Positions 24,668 through 31,899 of a stretch of 43,681 nucleotides of DNA are shown here, in pieces. Positions within the stretch are counted from its first letter, which is position 1. Every line of letters starts with the position of its first letter. This DNA is from a virus, in IMG/VR virus record IMGVR_UViG_3300033153_002424, positions 1-43,681 of that record; one strand, 5' to 3'. Under the pieces are notes generated by a model. That model saw only the letters and a list, made by a program, of their open reading frames with translations. It was not told the DNA's origin and made no database searches. Position numbers and translations under genes: made by a program.

Positions 24668-24888
24668 AACAGCGCATGTCTACAGAACAGCACCAGCAGT
24701 TCAATATGGACCTACACGAGGTAAAGTATGCGGCATACCTAGAACGTGCGTCTATAGCTGCTTATGCGGTAGTAGACGCCAAACAGAACGGACTAGTTGA
24801 TAAGCTCGACAGCATCCGGTCGCAACGTGAACACTGGTTAGACCAAGCACGACAAGAGCGCGAACTATGCGAGGTAGCTTGTGAATGA
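24652..24888 (+). CDS. Hypothetical helical protein, 78 aa
   Basis: Unrecognised. Almost wholly helical and charged, with Gln/Arg-rich stretches (KLDSIRSQREHWLDQARQERELCEVACE) suggesting a coiled coil. The ATG at 24652 follows AGAGGAATC within the upstream gene; it also overlaps the regulator gene by eight bases. Confidence 0.65.
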   Translation: MRKRLEQRMSTEQHQQFNMDLHEVKYAAYLERASIAAYAVVDAKQNGLVDKLDSIRSQREHWLDQARQERELCEVACE

Positions 24889-25615
24889 TTGTCCTGATTG
24901 CTATTCGTCGTACAGCGCCTCAACAAAATGTAACGGCTGTGAGTATCGCAAATGGTGTAAGGAGTCAACCAAGATAGACAAGGACAGTATGAGCGCGTGC
25001 TTTGCTTATGATGATATATCATATTCAGAGTCATACGCGGAATCACCGGAGCAATGGAAAGATAAGGAGGGCGGCCAGAGTCCACGCAAACTACTTGCAG
25101 AGCTATTGTATGCCATCCACGACCAACCGCACAGGGCGGCTAGTATATTGCAGGTGCTGAATCAGGTATGCAGTATTTACAGGAACAACCCAGCTTGCTT
25201 CAGTGTGACTATCACTAAGATCCTACACCCTGAGATGAGCTATGAGAAGATAGCAGAACGCCACAACACATCTAAACAGCTTGTAGAGTACTACCTAAAG
25301 AGATCTATTGAGCAAATTCCGTCGCTACAGTCTGCAATATTAGTTGACAGGCGTAGAATACCGCACTTGAAGTGTCCCTTTCCTTTGACGTTATCCCATA
25401 ACGCATTGAGGCTCAACGAGAAAAAAAGGTCATTTACTAACTGGATATACGATAAGTTCGGGACTATTTCAGAGTTCTCAAGACGGTCTGAAGTTAAGCG
25501 GACCACGATACTGGGAATCATAAACGGCAAGAAACCACGGCTACAAACGCGGGAACTGCTCGCTGAGGCTATGGGAATCACCCTCTACCAACTATCAACC
25601 AAATACGGGATATAA
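24881..25615 (+). CDS. Three-part DNA-binding regulator (Cys cluster, sigma-like HTH, Xre-like HTH), 244 aa
   Basis: Residues 4-26 hold CPDCYSSYSASTKCNGCEYRKWC, a four- or five-Cys metal site. About residues 110-150 read MSYEKIAERHNTSKQLVEYYLKRSIEQIP, a sigma-region-4/LuxR-like HTH. The C-terminal 60 residues (ISEFSRRSEVKRTTILGIINGKKPRLQTRELLAEAMGITLYQL) are an Xre/Cro-like HTH. The start is GTG 24881 after GAGGTAG. It is encoded just downstream of promoter A, so it is the leading candidate for the protein that reads the dyad sites. That link is inferred. Confidence 0.7.
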   Translation: MNDCPDCYSSYSASTKCNGCEYRKWCKESTKIDKDSMSACFAYDDISYSESYAESPEQWKDKEGGQSPRKLLAELLYAIHDQPHRAASILQVLNQVCSIYRNNPACFSVTITKILHPEMSYEKIAERHNTSKQLVEYYLKRSIEQIPSLQSAILVDRRRIPHLKCPFPLTLSHNALRLNEKKRSFTNWIYDKFGTISEFSRRSEVKRTTILGIINGKKPRLQTRELLAEAMGITLYQLSTKYGI

Positions 25616-25616
25616 C

Positions 25617-26318
25617 ATGTCAGGACTATTAGTAATCATCGGTAAAGGCAACACGCGCGGGCAAGGTAGGGTTATCGCGAGGAACGGCAACGCCCAAGCG
25701 GTATGGGGTATAAACAACGTGGAACGCTATCCAGAGCTCACTATGCTATGGGAGATGCACCCTTGGCCTGCAATACGCAAATACAACCCGGTTAATATTG
25801 ATATGCTGCCGGTGATGATGCAGGAAAAGTATATTGACTTGCCACATTCTAAGCGATACCCACTTGAACAGATGGAGGAAATCTACGGCGGTATCTACGC
25901 GAACAACACCCTTGCATATATGTTGATGCTTGCTATTGCCAGCAAGTTATCGAGAGGCGACAGGCGGTTCAGTACTATTTATTTAGCTGGGATTGACTAC
26001 CGCTCGCCGGATAGGGCAGAGATAGAGTTTGAACGTGCATGCACTGAGTATTGGATTGGGTATGCGTTGGCGCGTGGTATCAACGTCTACTGGCCTGAAG
26101 AGTCGAATCTAATGACCTTCCCCGGCTATGTACCCGGCATCCGGTACGGCTACGACAAGGCAGCTCCAGAGCTTGTAAGGCAAGCAAGGGAGAACTATAG
26201 CCAAGTTTGCGCTGAGGTATTGCTTGAGACGTACGGGACCAACAAACAGAAAGAGGATCACGACCACGACAAGTACTGCGAATACATCAAGGGCTGCGTT
26301 AAGAGGTGGAAGAAATGA
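25617..26318 (+). CDS. MptE/DUF115-like protein, 233 aa
   Basis: Begins LLVIIGKGNTRGQGRVIARNGNAQAVWGINNVERYPELTMLWEMH and later has FSTIYLAGIDYRSPDRAEIEFERACTEYWIGYALARGINVYWPEES. The spacing of the IGKG loop, the xWGINN block and the GID block matches the proteins at 4261 and 21187. It sits alone in the early region, away from the glycosyltransferases, so it may make or sense a nucleotide or modify a metabolite; nothing more can be said. Confidence 0.6.
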   Translation: MSGLLVIIGKGNTRGQGRVIARNGNAQAVWGINNVERYPELTMLWEMHPWPAIRKYNPVNIDMLPVMMQEKYIDLPHSKRYPLEQMEEIYGGIYANNTLAYMLMLAIASKLSRGDRRFSTIYLAGIDYRSPDRAEIEFERACTEYWIGYALARGINVYWPEESNLMTFPGYVPGIRYGYDKAAPELVRQARENYSQVCAEVLLETYGTNKQKEDHDHDKYCEYIKGCVKRWKK

Positions 26319-26500
26319 CCAAAAAGACTGTTGCTATGTTTATGATCCTTCAATTGATTCCCGTTTGCTGGCTGGTAAGCTGGGGTTTTTCTTCGTTCCA
26401 CTCCTCGTGGATGTGGGTACCGTGCGTTACAAGCGAGGCTCTACTTTATCTCCTTAGCTTCTGGCTTGCATACTCAGGCTTAAAATACTTGAGAAAATAA
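26315..26500 (+). CDS. Small membrane protein, two helices, 61 aa
   Basis: Two hydrophobic segments (VAMFMILQLIPVCWLVSWGF and SEALLYLLSFWLAYSGLKYL) separated by a short Trp-rich turn, ending in LRK. ATG 26315 overlaps the previous stop (ATGA) after GAGGTGGAAG. Too small for an assigned role; a second holin or an inner-membrane exclusion peptide are possibilities. Confidence 0.62.
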   Translation: MTKKTVAMFMILQLIPVCWLVSWGFSSFHSSWMWVPCVTSEALLYLLSFWLAYSGLKYLRK

Positions 26501-26511
26501 CACCGCATGCC

Positions 26512-26539
26512 TTGCGGAATGTCAAGCGGGCAGTATTGT
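26512..26539 (+). promoter_or_regulatory. Early promoter with dyad operator (site B)
   Basis: TTGCGG (26512-26517), 16 bases and TATTGT (26534-26539). The dyad CTTGCGGAATGTCAAG spans 26511-26526; its first 15 bases are the exact reverse complement of the dyad at 38788. Confidence 0.7.
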
Positions 26540-26568
26540 AAGGTAACACCAAACAACGGAGACACGAC

Positions 26569-26934
26569 ATGGGCAAGATAAAAGACATTGTAACGGCAAA
26601 GGCAGAGGATGTAGCAACGATTGCCAATATATCGTTTGATGCTGCAACTACTGCTGTGATGGATTGCAGTAACCCATTGACCGCAAGTGCTGAGGAGATC
26701 ATTGCAGAGATGGACGTGCCCGAGGATATCAAGCTTGCCCGCAAGTCTGTAGCAGTCTTTCGCGATGGCATGGACGCTGCAACGCTGGCAGAGGACTACG
26801 ACGAGGCTGGGCTATTGCAGGACATAGTTGATAGCATGGAAGACTATCTAACGCGTCACGACCCCGACTTCATCCGCGAGATGGGCAGGCAGAACGACAC
26901 AGAATTCGAAACTTTGTACGGAGAGCAGGCATGA
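26569..26934 (+). CDS. Hypothetical acidic protein, 121 aa
   Basis: First gene after promoter B, with CGGAGAC upstream. Acidic and helical (PEDIKLARKSVAVFRDGMDAATLAEDYDEAGLLQDIVDSMEDYL), no Cys cluster or membrane segment. Such small acidic early proteins are often inhibitors of host enzymes or DNA mimics, but there is no specific evidence. ATGA overlap with the next gene. Confidence 0.68.
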   Translation: MGKIKDIVTAKAEDVATIANISFDAATTAVMDCSNPLTASAEEIIAEMDVPEDIKLARKSVAVFRDGMDAATLAEDYDEAGLLQDIVDSMEDYLTRHDPDFIREMGRQNDTEFETLYGEQA

Positions 26935-27314
26935 AGGAAAGCCTATCATTTGCAGCAGGGTTTAGTCAGGAAATTAGGTCTAGAGGCGAAGGCAAGACAA
27001 CATTCAAGGTAATGGACTTTACCAAAGCTAAAGAGGTGATCAAGAATTATTGTGAAGACGATAACGGTATCACCGCAAGTATGGGACTTCAAGAGGATTG
27101 GGCTTGTACATCGGGCTGTGTGTTTAAGGACGGTAAGTTTCAACAGGTGCATGATTGTGCATATCTTGGATCTCTATGGGCTACCCCGCTGCTTTGTATT
27201 GAGAAGTCTGACGGTAGTGTCCGAGATTTGGTAATGTATACTGAAGTCGGCAGGGATGACGTACAAGAAGATCTTTCAAAGTGTCCAGACTGGTGGACAG
27301 GAGAACACGCATGA
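26931..27314 (+). CDS. Hypothetical protein, 127 aa
   Basis: Unrecognised. Soluble, with scattered Cys (NYCEDD, DWACTSGCVF, VHDCAY, SKCPDWW). It overlaps the neighbours at both ends by four bases, so it is translated as part of the promoter B operon. Confidence 0.65.
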   Translation: MKESLSFAAGFSQEIRSRGEGKTTFKVMDFTKAKEVIKNYCEDDNGITASMGLQEDWACTSGCVFKDGKFQQVHDCAYLGSLWATPLLCIEKSDGSVRDLVMYTEVGRDDVQEDLSKCPDWWTGEHA

Positions 27315-27598
27315 CACATACAGAATTACCATGGTCCGAAGACTGGCACGAAGATCACCGAAACGGTGTTGAACATGTTCTGATTATTGGCGATGATGGT
27401 ATGATCGCTGAAGTCTTCAACGAAGACGGCAAGCAAACGCCAGACGCAGCATTCATCGTCAAAGCCTGCAATAGCCACAACGACCTACTTGAGGCGTTAG
27501 AGGGAATGTATAATATGTGCACAATGTCACCTGCTAGTGCACCTCACAGGGTCAACGCTCGCGCAGCTATCGCTAAAGCTAAAGGAGAACACGCCTGA
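27311..27598 (+). CDS. Phage protein of the AFIVKACNxHD family, 95 aa
   Basis: Starts THTELPWSEDWHEDH and has DAAFIVKACNSHNDLLEALEGMY in the centre. The same two blocks occur in the protein at 36215 (TKLPW and AAFIVKACNNHDPLTKAAQ), so these are paralogues. The family is widespread in tailed phages and of unknown function. Its stop codon lies within the first of two hairpins that follow. Confidence 0.75.
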   Translation: MTHTELPWSEDWHEDHRNGVEHVLIIGDDGMIAEVFNEDGKQTPDAAFIVKACNSHNDLLEALEGMYNMCTMSPASAPHRVNARAAIAKAKGEHA

Positions 27599-27645
27599 GG
27601 CTGGCGTGAGGCGCAGGGCTCTGCCGGAGGGGCAACCCTGCATTT
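27590..27645 (+). terminator. Tandem hairpins, terminator-like
   Basis: CACGCC (27590-27595) pairs with GGCGTG (27603-27608). GCAGGG (27613-27618) pairs with CCCTGC (27636-27641) and encloses TGCC/GGCA, followed by ATTTT. The second looks like a weak terminator; its loop buries a GGAGG sequence. The first overlaps the stop of the upstream gene. Confidence 0.5.
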
Positions 27646-27683
27646 TAACTAACATCAACACACTTCCAAAAGAGGGAAAAGAA

Positions 27684-27989
27684 ATGATTTGGTCAATAAT
27701 GACATTCATTGGAGTAGCTTTAATCTTATCGTCAGGATCGGGCTTTGTGCTATGGTTCGTTCTTCGCTTCTTGAAGTCTGAAGAGACCGCAAACAAAAAA
27801 CAGGAGCCATCCAACAAGTGCATGATTGCAGGCTGTGACGTATTCCCAGCACTCACCACGTCGGAGGGGGAGCCCCTTTGTCTGTACCACTGGGAGAAAC
27901 TATGCGACCTAGACGCAGAAATGGAGATGCGCGAGAAGATCGAAGCAGAGTATAAGCCGCAGCCATGGTACGGCGGTTGCTGCAAGTGA
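27684..27989 (+). CDS. Membrane-anchored protein with Cys/His cluster, 101 aa
   Basis: An N-terminal hydrophobic helix (MIWSIMTFIGVALILSSGSGFVLWFVL) is followed by a cytoplasmic part with KCMIAGCD, LCLYHWEKLCD and GGCCK, a Cys/His arrangement that may bind zinc. AGAGGGA precedes the ATG. The frame stays open upstream but through the hairpins, so the ATG at 27684 is preferred. Confidence 0.62.
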   Translation: MIWSIMTFIGVALILSSGSGFVLWFVLRFLKSEETANKKQEPSNKCMIAGCDVFPALTTSEGEPLCLYHWEKLCDLDAEMEMREKIEAEYKPQPWYGGCCK

Positions 27990-28387
27990 GATACAACCTA
28001 AAAGGATCTATTCCTCGCGAGAAGGCGCAAGCGTACTTGGACAAACTAATGAAGAAGGGTGCAGATGTCGAGATCATCGAGAAACGAAACCAGAGATCGC
28101 TCAACCAGAATGGATATTGGTGGGTATTGGTGCAGCTATACGGGCTGGAGATCGGATATACCAAGAAGGAGGCTGCTATCGTTATCAAGAACCATCTCGG
28201 CATGGTCTACGAGAAAGACGGCTATGTTATGTACAAGTCATCGGCAGACTTAGACACGAAGGAATTTGCAAAGATGACAGACGAGCTTATCCGGTGGGCA
28301 GGCGATTTCGGCATCAGCCTACCATCTCCAGAGAAGTACAAAGAGAACCGCAACGAATACGACAACCACATCGAACAGAACACATAG
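27986..28387 (+). CDS. NinB-like recombination protein, 133 aa
   Basis: RNQRSLNQNGYWWVLVQLYGLEIGYTKKEAAIVIKNHLG is close in pattern to the core of lambda NinB (Orf), which binds single-stranded DNA and helps load recombinases. The gene lies just before the Rad52-like and SSB genes, which supports a recombination role. The start could be GTG 27986, overlapping the previous stop (GTGA), or ATG 27965 seven codons earlier; neither has a strong ribosome site. Confidence 0.65.
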   Translation: MRYNLKGSIPREKAQAYLDKLMKKGADVEIIEKRNQRSLNQNGYWWVLVQLYGLEIGYTKKEAAIVIKNHLGMVYEKDGYVMYKSSADLDTKEFAKMTDELIRWAGDFGISLPSPEKYKENRNEYDNHIEQNT

Positions 28388-28395
28388 GAGACAAC

Positions 28396-28659
28396 ATGAA
28401 TCACAATTGCAATGGTGATTTTTTCAAAGCAGGAAGGATACTTTGGTACCGCTGTTTCAGGGGGAGCTCGGTAATTCGTGCGCTTAACACGGACATGCAT
28501 GGAGATGACGGGTTGATCTGCACGGTTTGCAATCGCGAAATCGAGGCAAGCTCACACGATCAAGAGGTCGAGATCAAAACCAAGGCGTATGTTGTCATTC
28601 AAGGCCATGAATGGTATTTGCCAGAATCTTTCAACCCAAACGTGAATAACGAAGATTAG
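28396..28659 (+). CDS. Hypothetical protein, 87 aa
   Basis: Unrecognised. Contains HNCNG, YRCF and LICTVCNREIEAS, so a small zinc site is possible. The ATG lies six bases after AGGAG and 11 bases upstream of the Rad52-like gene's spacer, placing it in the recombination operon. Confidence 0.65.
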   Translation: MNHNCNGDFFKAGRILWYRCFRGSSVIRALNTDMHGDDGLICTVCNREIEASSHDQEVEIKTKAYVVIQGHEWYLPESFNPNVNNED

Positions 28660-28669
28660 GAGAGACAAC

Positions 28670-29335
28670 ATGGAAATCAATCACTTAGAATTAACACGGC
28701 CATTCAGGGCTAACCAGATCAAATGGAGGCTAGGCGCTACGAACGGCGAGAAGTCAAAGGGCGTAGGGCTTGCCTATATCGACGCACGCGACGTAATGCA
28801 GAGGCTTGACGGTTGTGCTGGCTTTGGTAGCTGGCAGTGTACTTACCCTGCAACAGGCGTATGCGAGCTATCAATCAAGGTAGACGGCGAATGGATAACA
28901 AAGACAAACGTAGCAGGAGAGACGCGGGTAGAGGCCGAGAAGGGCCAAGCAAGCGATGCGTTCAAACGTGCCGCCGTACTTTGGGGCATTGGTAGATACC
29001 TCTATTACCTTCCTAACGTCTGGTCGCCCATCAAGCCCGTTGGCACAACATCTCACAAGCTGGTAAGTACTCCATCGCTTCCCGATTGGGCATTGCCTGA
29101 GGATTGGGAGACCATCTATCCAGAGATGTTCGGAGTCGGACCATACGAACCGCCGCAGCAGACGCAGCAGTACACCAAGAAAGACGCAGAGGAGCTGCTC
29201 GTAGCCCACCAGGCCGAGCTTAATCAGGAGCAGAAAGACTGGGCAGCACGGCACATAGCATCAGCCGCCTACGACAAGTGTGTCGACGGCCTAACCCAGA
29301 TCATCGCTAAGAACAAAACCAAACCAACAGAATAA
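28670..29335 (+). CDS. Rad52/Rad22-type single-strand annealing protein, 221 aa
   Basis: Anneals complementary single strands during phage recombination. The family pattern is clear: FRANQIKWRLGA..., GLAYIDARDVMQRLDGCAGFGSWQCTY, and EAEKGQASDAFKRAAVLWGIGRYLYYLP (about residues 83-112), the conserved Rad52 core. The C-terminal 70 residues are Gln-rich and less conserved, as usual. It is followed by SSB, its normal partner. TAGGAGA precedes the ATG. Confidence 0.88.
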   Translation: MEINHLELTRPFRANQIKWRLGATNGEKSKGVGLAYIDARDVMQRLDGCAGFGSWQCTYPATGVCELSIKVDGEWITKTNVAGETRVEAEKGQASDAFKRAAVLWGIGRYLYYLPNVWSPIKPVGTTSHKLVSTPSLPDWALPEDWETIYPEMFGVGPYEPPQQTQQYTKKDAEELLVAHQAELNQEQKDWAARHIASAAYDKCVDGLTQIIAKNKTKPTE

Positions 29336-29351
29336 ACAAAGGATAACAACA

Positions 29352-29855
29352 ATGAGCCAAGACACTAATATAGTAATCATCACAGCACGACTCACCCGCG
29401 ACCCTGAGGGGAAAAGCCTGAATAGCGGCACCAACCTTGCAGACCTTGGGGTAGCAGTAAACGAATCATGGTTTGACAAACAGACTCAGGAGCGAAAGGA
29501 GAACACCCACTTTGTAGACGTTACGTTCTTTGGTCAGCCTGCCGACTTCGCATGCCAGTACCTCAAGAAGGGCGACAAGGTAATTATTGAAGCCGCGCTA
29601 GATATGCAATCGTGGACGGACAGGGATTCAGGGCAGAAGCGTTCAAAGCTAAAGCTGAAGGGCCGAAGGATTCAAAGCCTGATGACTAAAGTAACAGACC
29701 ATCCTCAAAACAACCCTCAACAAAGTAACAACCCACCGCCCCAGCAAAGTAACACACCGATGTCTAAGCAAGTACCGTCAGAGTGGCCTGACAGCGACTC
29801 CATACCTGGGCTTGAATCTGGGGAAGAATCAATAGAAGATATTCCTTTTAACTAA
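29352..29855 (+). CDS. ssb: Single-stranded DNA-binding protein, 167 aa
   Basis: An OB fold (NIVIITARLTRDPEGK, FVDVTFFGQPADFACQYLKKGDKVIIEAAL, KLKLKGRRIQSL) covers the first 110 residues. A Gln/Pro-rich linker and an acidic tip ending DIPFN follow, as in bacterial SSB (DIPF). It coats single-stranded DNA in replication and recombination and the tip recruits partners. AAAGGAT precedes the ATG. Confidence 0.93.
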   Translation: MSQDTNIVIITARLTRDPEGKSLNSGTNLADLGVAVNESWFDKQTQERKENTHFVDVTFFGQPADFACQYLKKGDKVIIEAALDMQSWTDRDSGQKRSKLKLKGRRIQSLMTKVTDHPQNNPQQSNNPPPQQSNTPMSKQVPSEWPDSDSIPGLESGEESIEDIPFN

Positions 29856-29908
29856 GCGGTTTAGCTTGACCGCATAGCGAAAACAAGCCTAACACAGGAG
29901 TAATTACA

Positions 29909-30157
29909 ATGACACCAATGACACCCGCAGAGATGCTGCAAGGCTGGAGTTACATCAAGACAGACAAGGAACGTTTTGAATACCTCAGAGTACATCAAGA
30001 TACTGGCGTTGTTTTGTATCTGGACAATGATTGTATGTTCTGGGGAATCCCCGACCTTGAAATTGAAGAGAACACATACTTTGATAGTTACATAGGCTGG
30101 AATGACGGTGCTCTTGCTCTGTGTGATGCCTACGGAATCAAGGCTGAGTGCGTATGA
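29909..30157 (+). CDS. Hypothetical protein, 82 aa
   Basis: Unrecognised acidic, aromatic protein (YIKTDKERFEYLRVHQDTGVVLYLDNDCMFWGIPDLE). CAGGAG lies upstream. The 50 bases before it hold TTGACC and a CTTGAC...CAAG inverted pair that resembles the dyad sites only loosely, so I do not call a promoter. Confidence 0.65.
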   Translation: MTPMTPAEMLQGWSYIKTDKERFEYLRVHQDTGVVLYLDNDCMFWGIPDLEIEENTYFDSYIGWNDGALALCDAYGIKAECV

Positions 30158-30210
30158 TAGACCCCTACACCCTAAACACATTCCAGATGTCCCAAAACAA
30201 AGGAGCGATC

Positions 30211-30444
30211 ATGGATAAGGATTGGCGCGATTGCGATATCGAAGATGAAGAGTATGTCACCATCCAGCCTATACCGCTCACTAATTATGCATGGATATCA
30301 GGCACTACTAAGCTTGTCACACCAAGACGCCTAAGTGCTCCCAAGGTGCGCAGGAAGCGTCTTAAAAAGAAAGCTAGAAAGGCCACCAGTTACAGTTATG
30401 GAGCATGGCGAAAAATCTTTATTCAGGAGGAAGACAATGAGTAA
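30211..30444 (+). CDS. Hypothetical protein, acidic head and basic tail, 77 aa
   Basis: ATG 30211 is chosen because AAAGGAG lies six bases upstream; an ATG at 30154 overlapping the previous stop has none. The N-terminus is acidic (DKDWRDCDIEDEEYV), the second half very basic (PKVRRKRLKKKARKATS), so nucleic-acid binding is plausible. Ends eight bases after the next gene starts. Confidence 0.62.
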   Translation: MDKDWRDCDIEDEEYVTIQPIPLTNYAWISGTTKLVTPRRLSAPKVRRKRLKKKARKATSYSYGAWRKIFIQEEDNE

Positions 30445-30667
30445 ATACCTACAATGCCCACAGTGCGATTCGTTCGCCTGCGACCCTATCGAGGAGGGTG
30501 ATCAGTGCTGGTGTGGGGAGGCTGAATACAAGATAACCAGCAACCCGCCCTTTGAGGGGTTTGAGATGGGGTGCACACGTTGCGCCTACGAGTGGTCATC
30601 AATCAAGGCCGGAGAGTGCACACGCGGTAAGGCGATGAACTATACATCATGCGGGGCAACGGGCTAG
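30437..30667 (+). CDS. Zinc-ribbon protein, 76 aa
   Basis: Four Cys pairs or near-pairs (CPQCDSFAC, QCWCG, GCTRCAYEW, CTRG) fit one or two zinc ribbons, reminiscent of transcription-factor-like ribbons (CxRC.YEW). AGGAGG precedes the ATG, which lies within the end of the upstream gene. Confidence 0.68.
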   Translation: MSKYLQCPQCDSFACDPIEEGDQCWCGEAEYKITSNPPFEGFEMGCTRCAYEWSSIKAGECTRGKAMNYTSCGATG

Positions 30668-30897
30668 TGTGGCAATGTTGCAATAGACACTATGCAGACG
30701 GAATGCGCTCTTGTAAGATCTGCGGCCTAGCAAAGAAGGTGCACACCATCGAAGGCGGGAAGATAGTGGAGAAACGACCAAAGCAGGACAAGAAACGCGA
30801 AGCAAAGAACCGTAACGATAAGATCGTTAGCAAGATCAAGATGGACGACGAGATATTCTGGACAAGCACAATGAAGAGAAAGGAGAAAGACAAATGA
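30649..30897 (+). CDS. Zinc-knuckle protein with basic C-terminus, 82 aa
   Basis: The N-terminus has QCCNRHY and CKICG, a small metal site, followed by a very basic Lys/Arg region that may bind nucleic acid. The start may be ATG 30649 or GTG 30667 next to the previous stop; neither has a strong ribosome site. Its stop overlaps the next gene (ATGA). Confidence 0.58.
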   Translation: MRGNGLVWQCCNRHYADGMRSCKICGLAKKVHTIEGGKIVEKRPKQDKKREAKNRNDKIVSKIKMDDEIFWTSTMKRKEKDK

Positions 30898-31175
30898 ACG
30901 GAGATTTTATTGACAGACCTTTGGATCAGTGGTTTGCAGAGACCATGCCACGCTGCGCAGATCAATGGCCGGTACACTGTCGATTCTTGCTTGAGGATAA
31001 CGACAAAGCCGAGTCGGTAATGAGGGCCTTTGCAGGCTCTATGCGCATTGATTGGTGGCATGCTATGGTAAGCGGATCTTCTTTTGTAGTGTCAGAGAAT
31101 AGACGACTCAAGGCTGAGAATGAAAAGCTGTGGAAGCAGAACCGCAACCTACGAAAACGGCAACGCAAATCATGA
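30894..31175 (+). CDS. Hypothetical protein with C-terminal coiled coil, 93 aa
   Basis: Unrecognised N-terminal part (PLDQWFAETMPRCADQWPVHCRFLLEDND). The last 30 residues (SENRRLKAENEKLWKQNRNLRKRQRKS) are a leucine-zipper-like basic coiled coil. Coupled by ATGA on both sides. Confidence 0.65.
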   Translation: MNGDFIDRPLDQWFAETMPRCADQWPVHCRFLLEDNDKAESVMRAFAGSMRIDWWHAMVSGSSFVVSENRRLKAENEKLWKQNRNLRKRQRKS

Positions 31176-31480
31176 GTGACATAGACAGCAGACCCCAGCA
31201 CAAGCGAACAGCAGACCGCAAGCGACAAGACAAGGAGAACAGCCTTGCAGCAGCTGAGAGGGCTGGTAATTGCTGTGAGGCGTGCGGGCTATGGGCTCCA
31301 CCGGAACACGGCGGGGTTGGACATCACTCTCATCGCAAGGGGGCCAAGGCGCTGCGCAACGACATGGCGTTCATCGTTCACTTATGCTGGAGATGTCATC
31401 ACGACGCCCACGGAAACAACCCTCAGGACATAAACGAACGGTGCGAGGCTATCATAAAAAGGAGAAAAGAAAATGCCTAA
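31172..31480 (+). CDS. Small HNH-type nuclease-like protein, 102 aa
   Basis: CEACGLW..., then GHHSHRKG (His pair of the HNH beta strand), and LCWRCHHDAHGNNP. These give the two CxxC pairs and the H-N-H signature of small HNH endonucleases. No DNA-recognition domain is attached. Phage HNH proteins act in packaging or as mobile nucleases; the early location favours neither. ATGA coupling to upstream gene. Confidence 0.72.
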   Translation: MSDIDSRPQHKRTADRKRQDKENSLAAAERAGNCCEACGLWAPPEHGGVGHHSHRKGAKALRNDMAFIVHLCWRCHHDAHGNNPQDINERCEAIIKRRKENA

Positions 31481-31712
31481 GACACTCGGCAGAACAACAG
31501 TAATAGTATTCGGAGTACAAGACACTCATGGACGTACCGATTATGCTGTAGTATCTGAACCTGCGGACAGCATCCAAATATGCGGAATGTACACCGCCGA
31601 AGGGACGGCTTGCTATTTCGAGTCAGAAGCATATCACCTTGAGGATTGGTGCAATACCAACGGCTTTGAGTTCATCAGGAAGGATGTCCAAGTAGAAATG
31701 ACTTTCGCTTGA
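31473..31712 (+). CDS. Hypothetical protein, 79 aa
   Basis: Unrecognised beta-rich protein (RTTVIVFGVQDTHGRTDYAVVSEP). AAAGGAG precedes the ATG within the HNH-like gene. The stop codon falls inside the -35 region of the following promoter. Confidence 0.62.
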   Translation: MPKTLGRTTVIVFGVQDTHGRTDYAVVSEPADSIQICGMYTAEGTACYFESEAYHLEDWCNTNGFEFIRKDVQVEMTFA

Positions 31713-31736
31713 CGAAATCAGAACATAGGTTATAGT
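31709..31736 (+). promoter_or_regulatory. Sigma70-type promoter of a short RNA unit
   Basis: TTGACG (31709-31714), a 16-base spacer and TATAGT (31731-31736). No gene begins in the next 70 bases; a terminator at 31782 ends the unit. Confidence 0.7.
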
Positions 31737-31742
31737 ATACTC

Positions 31743-31814
31743 GTTTGGTGGATTTGCCTCCACTGTTGTCTCTTCCTACTGCCCAACCGGGGAGACAATC
31801 CGGCTGGGTTTTTT
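31743..31814 (+). ncRNA. Short structured RNA or attenuated leader, about 72 nt
   Basis: Between a good promoter and a terminator lies no reading frame with a ribosome site. GTGGA (31748-31752) pairs with TCCAC (31759-31763). TTGTCTC (31766-31772) can pair with GAGACAA (31792-31798), which competes for the loop and context of the terminator stem. This could be a free small RNA or a leader whose terminator is controlled. Not a known RNA family to me. Confidence 0.55.
31782..31814 (+). terminator. Rho-independent terminator
   Basis: CCCAACCGG (31782-31790) pairs with CCGGCTGGG (31800-31808) with one A-C mismatch and is followed by six T. Confidence 0.85.
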
Positions 31815-31837
31815 ATTATTTCTTTCCAATAGGGGCC

Positions 31838-31865
31838 TTGCGTTATGTCAAGGGGAGGGTATTGT
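31838..31865 (+). promoter_or_regulatory. Early promoter with dyad operator (site C)
   Basis: TTGCGT (31838-31843), 16 bases and TATTGT (31860-31865); a perfect TATAAT overlaps at 31865-31870. The dyad CTTGCGTTATGTCAAG spans 31837-31852. Confidence 0.72.
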
Positions 31866-31899
31866 ATAATTAGAAACCAAACCTAATGGAGTGAAGGCC

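Noticed and set aside
29866-29894. TTGACC plus CTAACA as a sixth dyad promoter
   Set aside because: The dyad spacing differs from the five sites and the -10 is weak.
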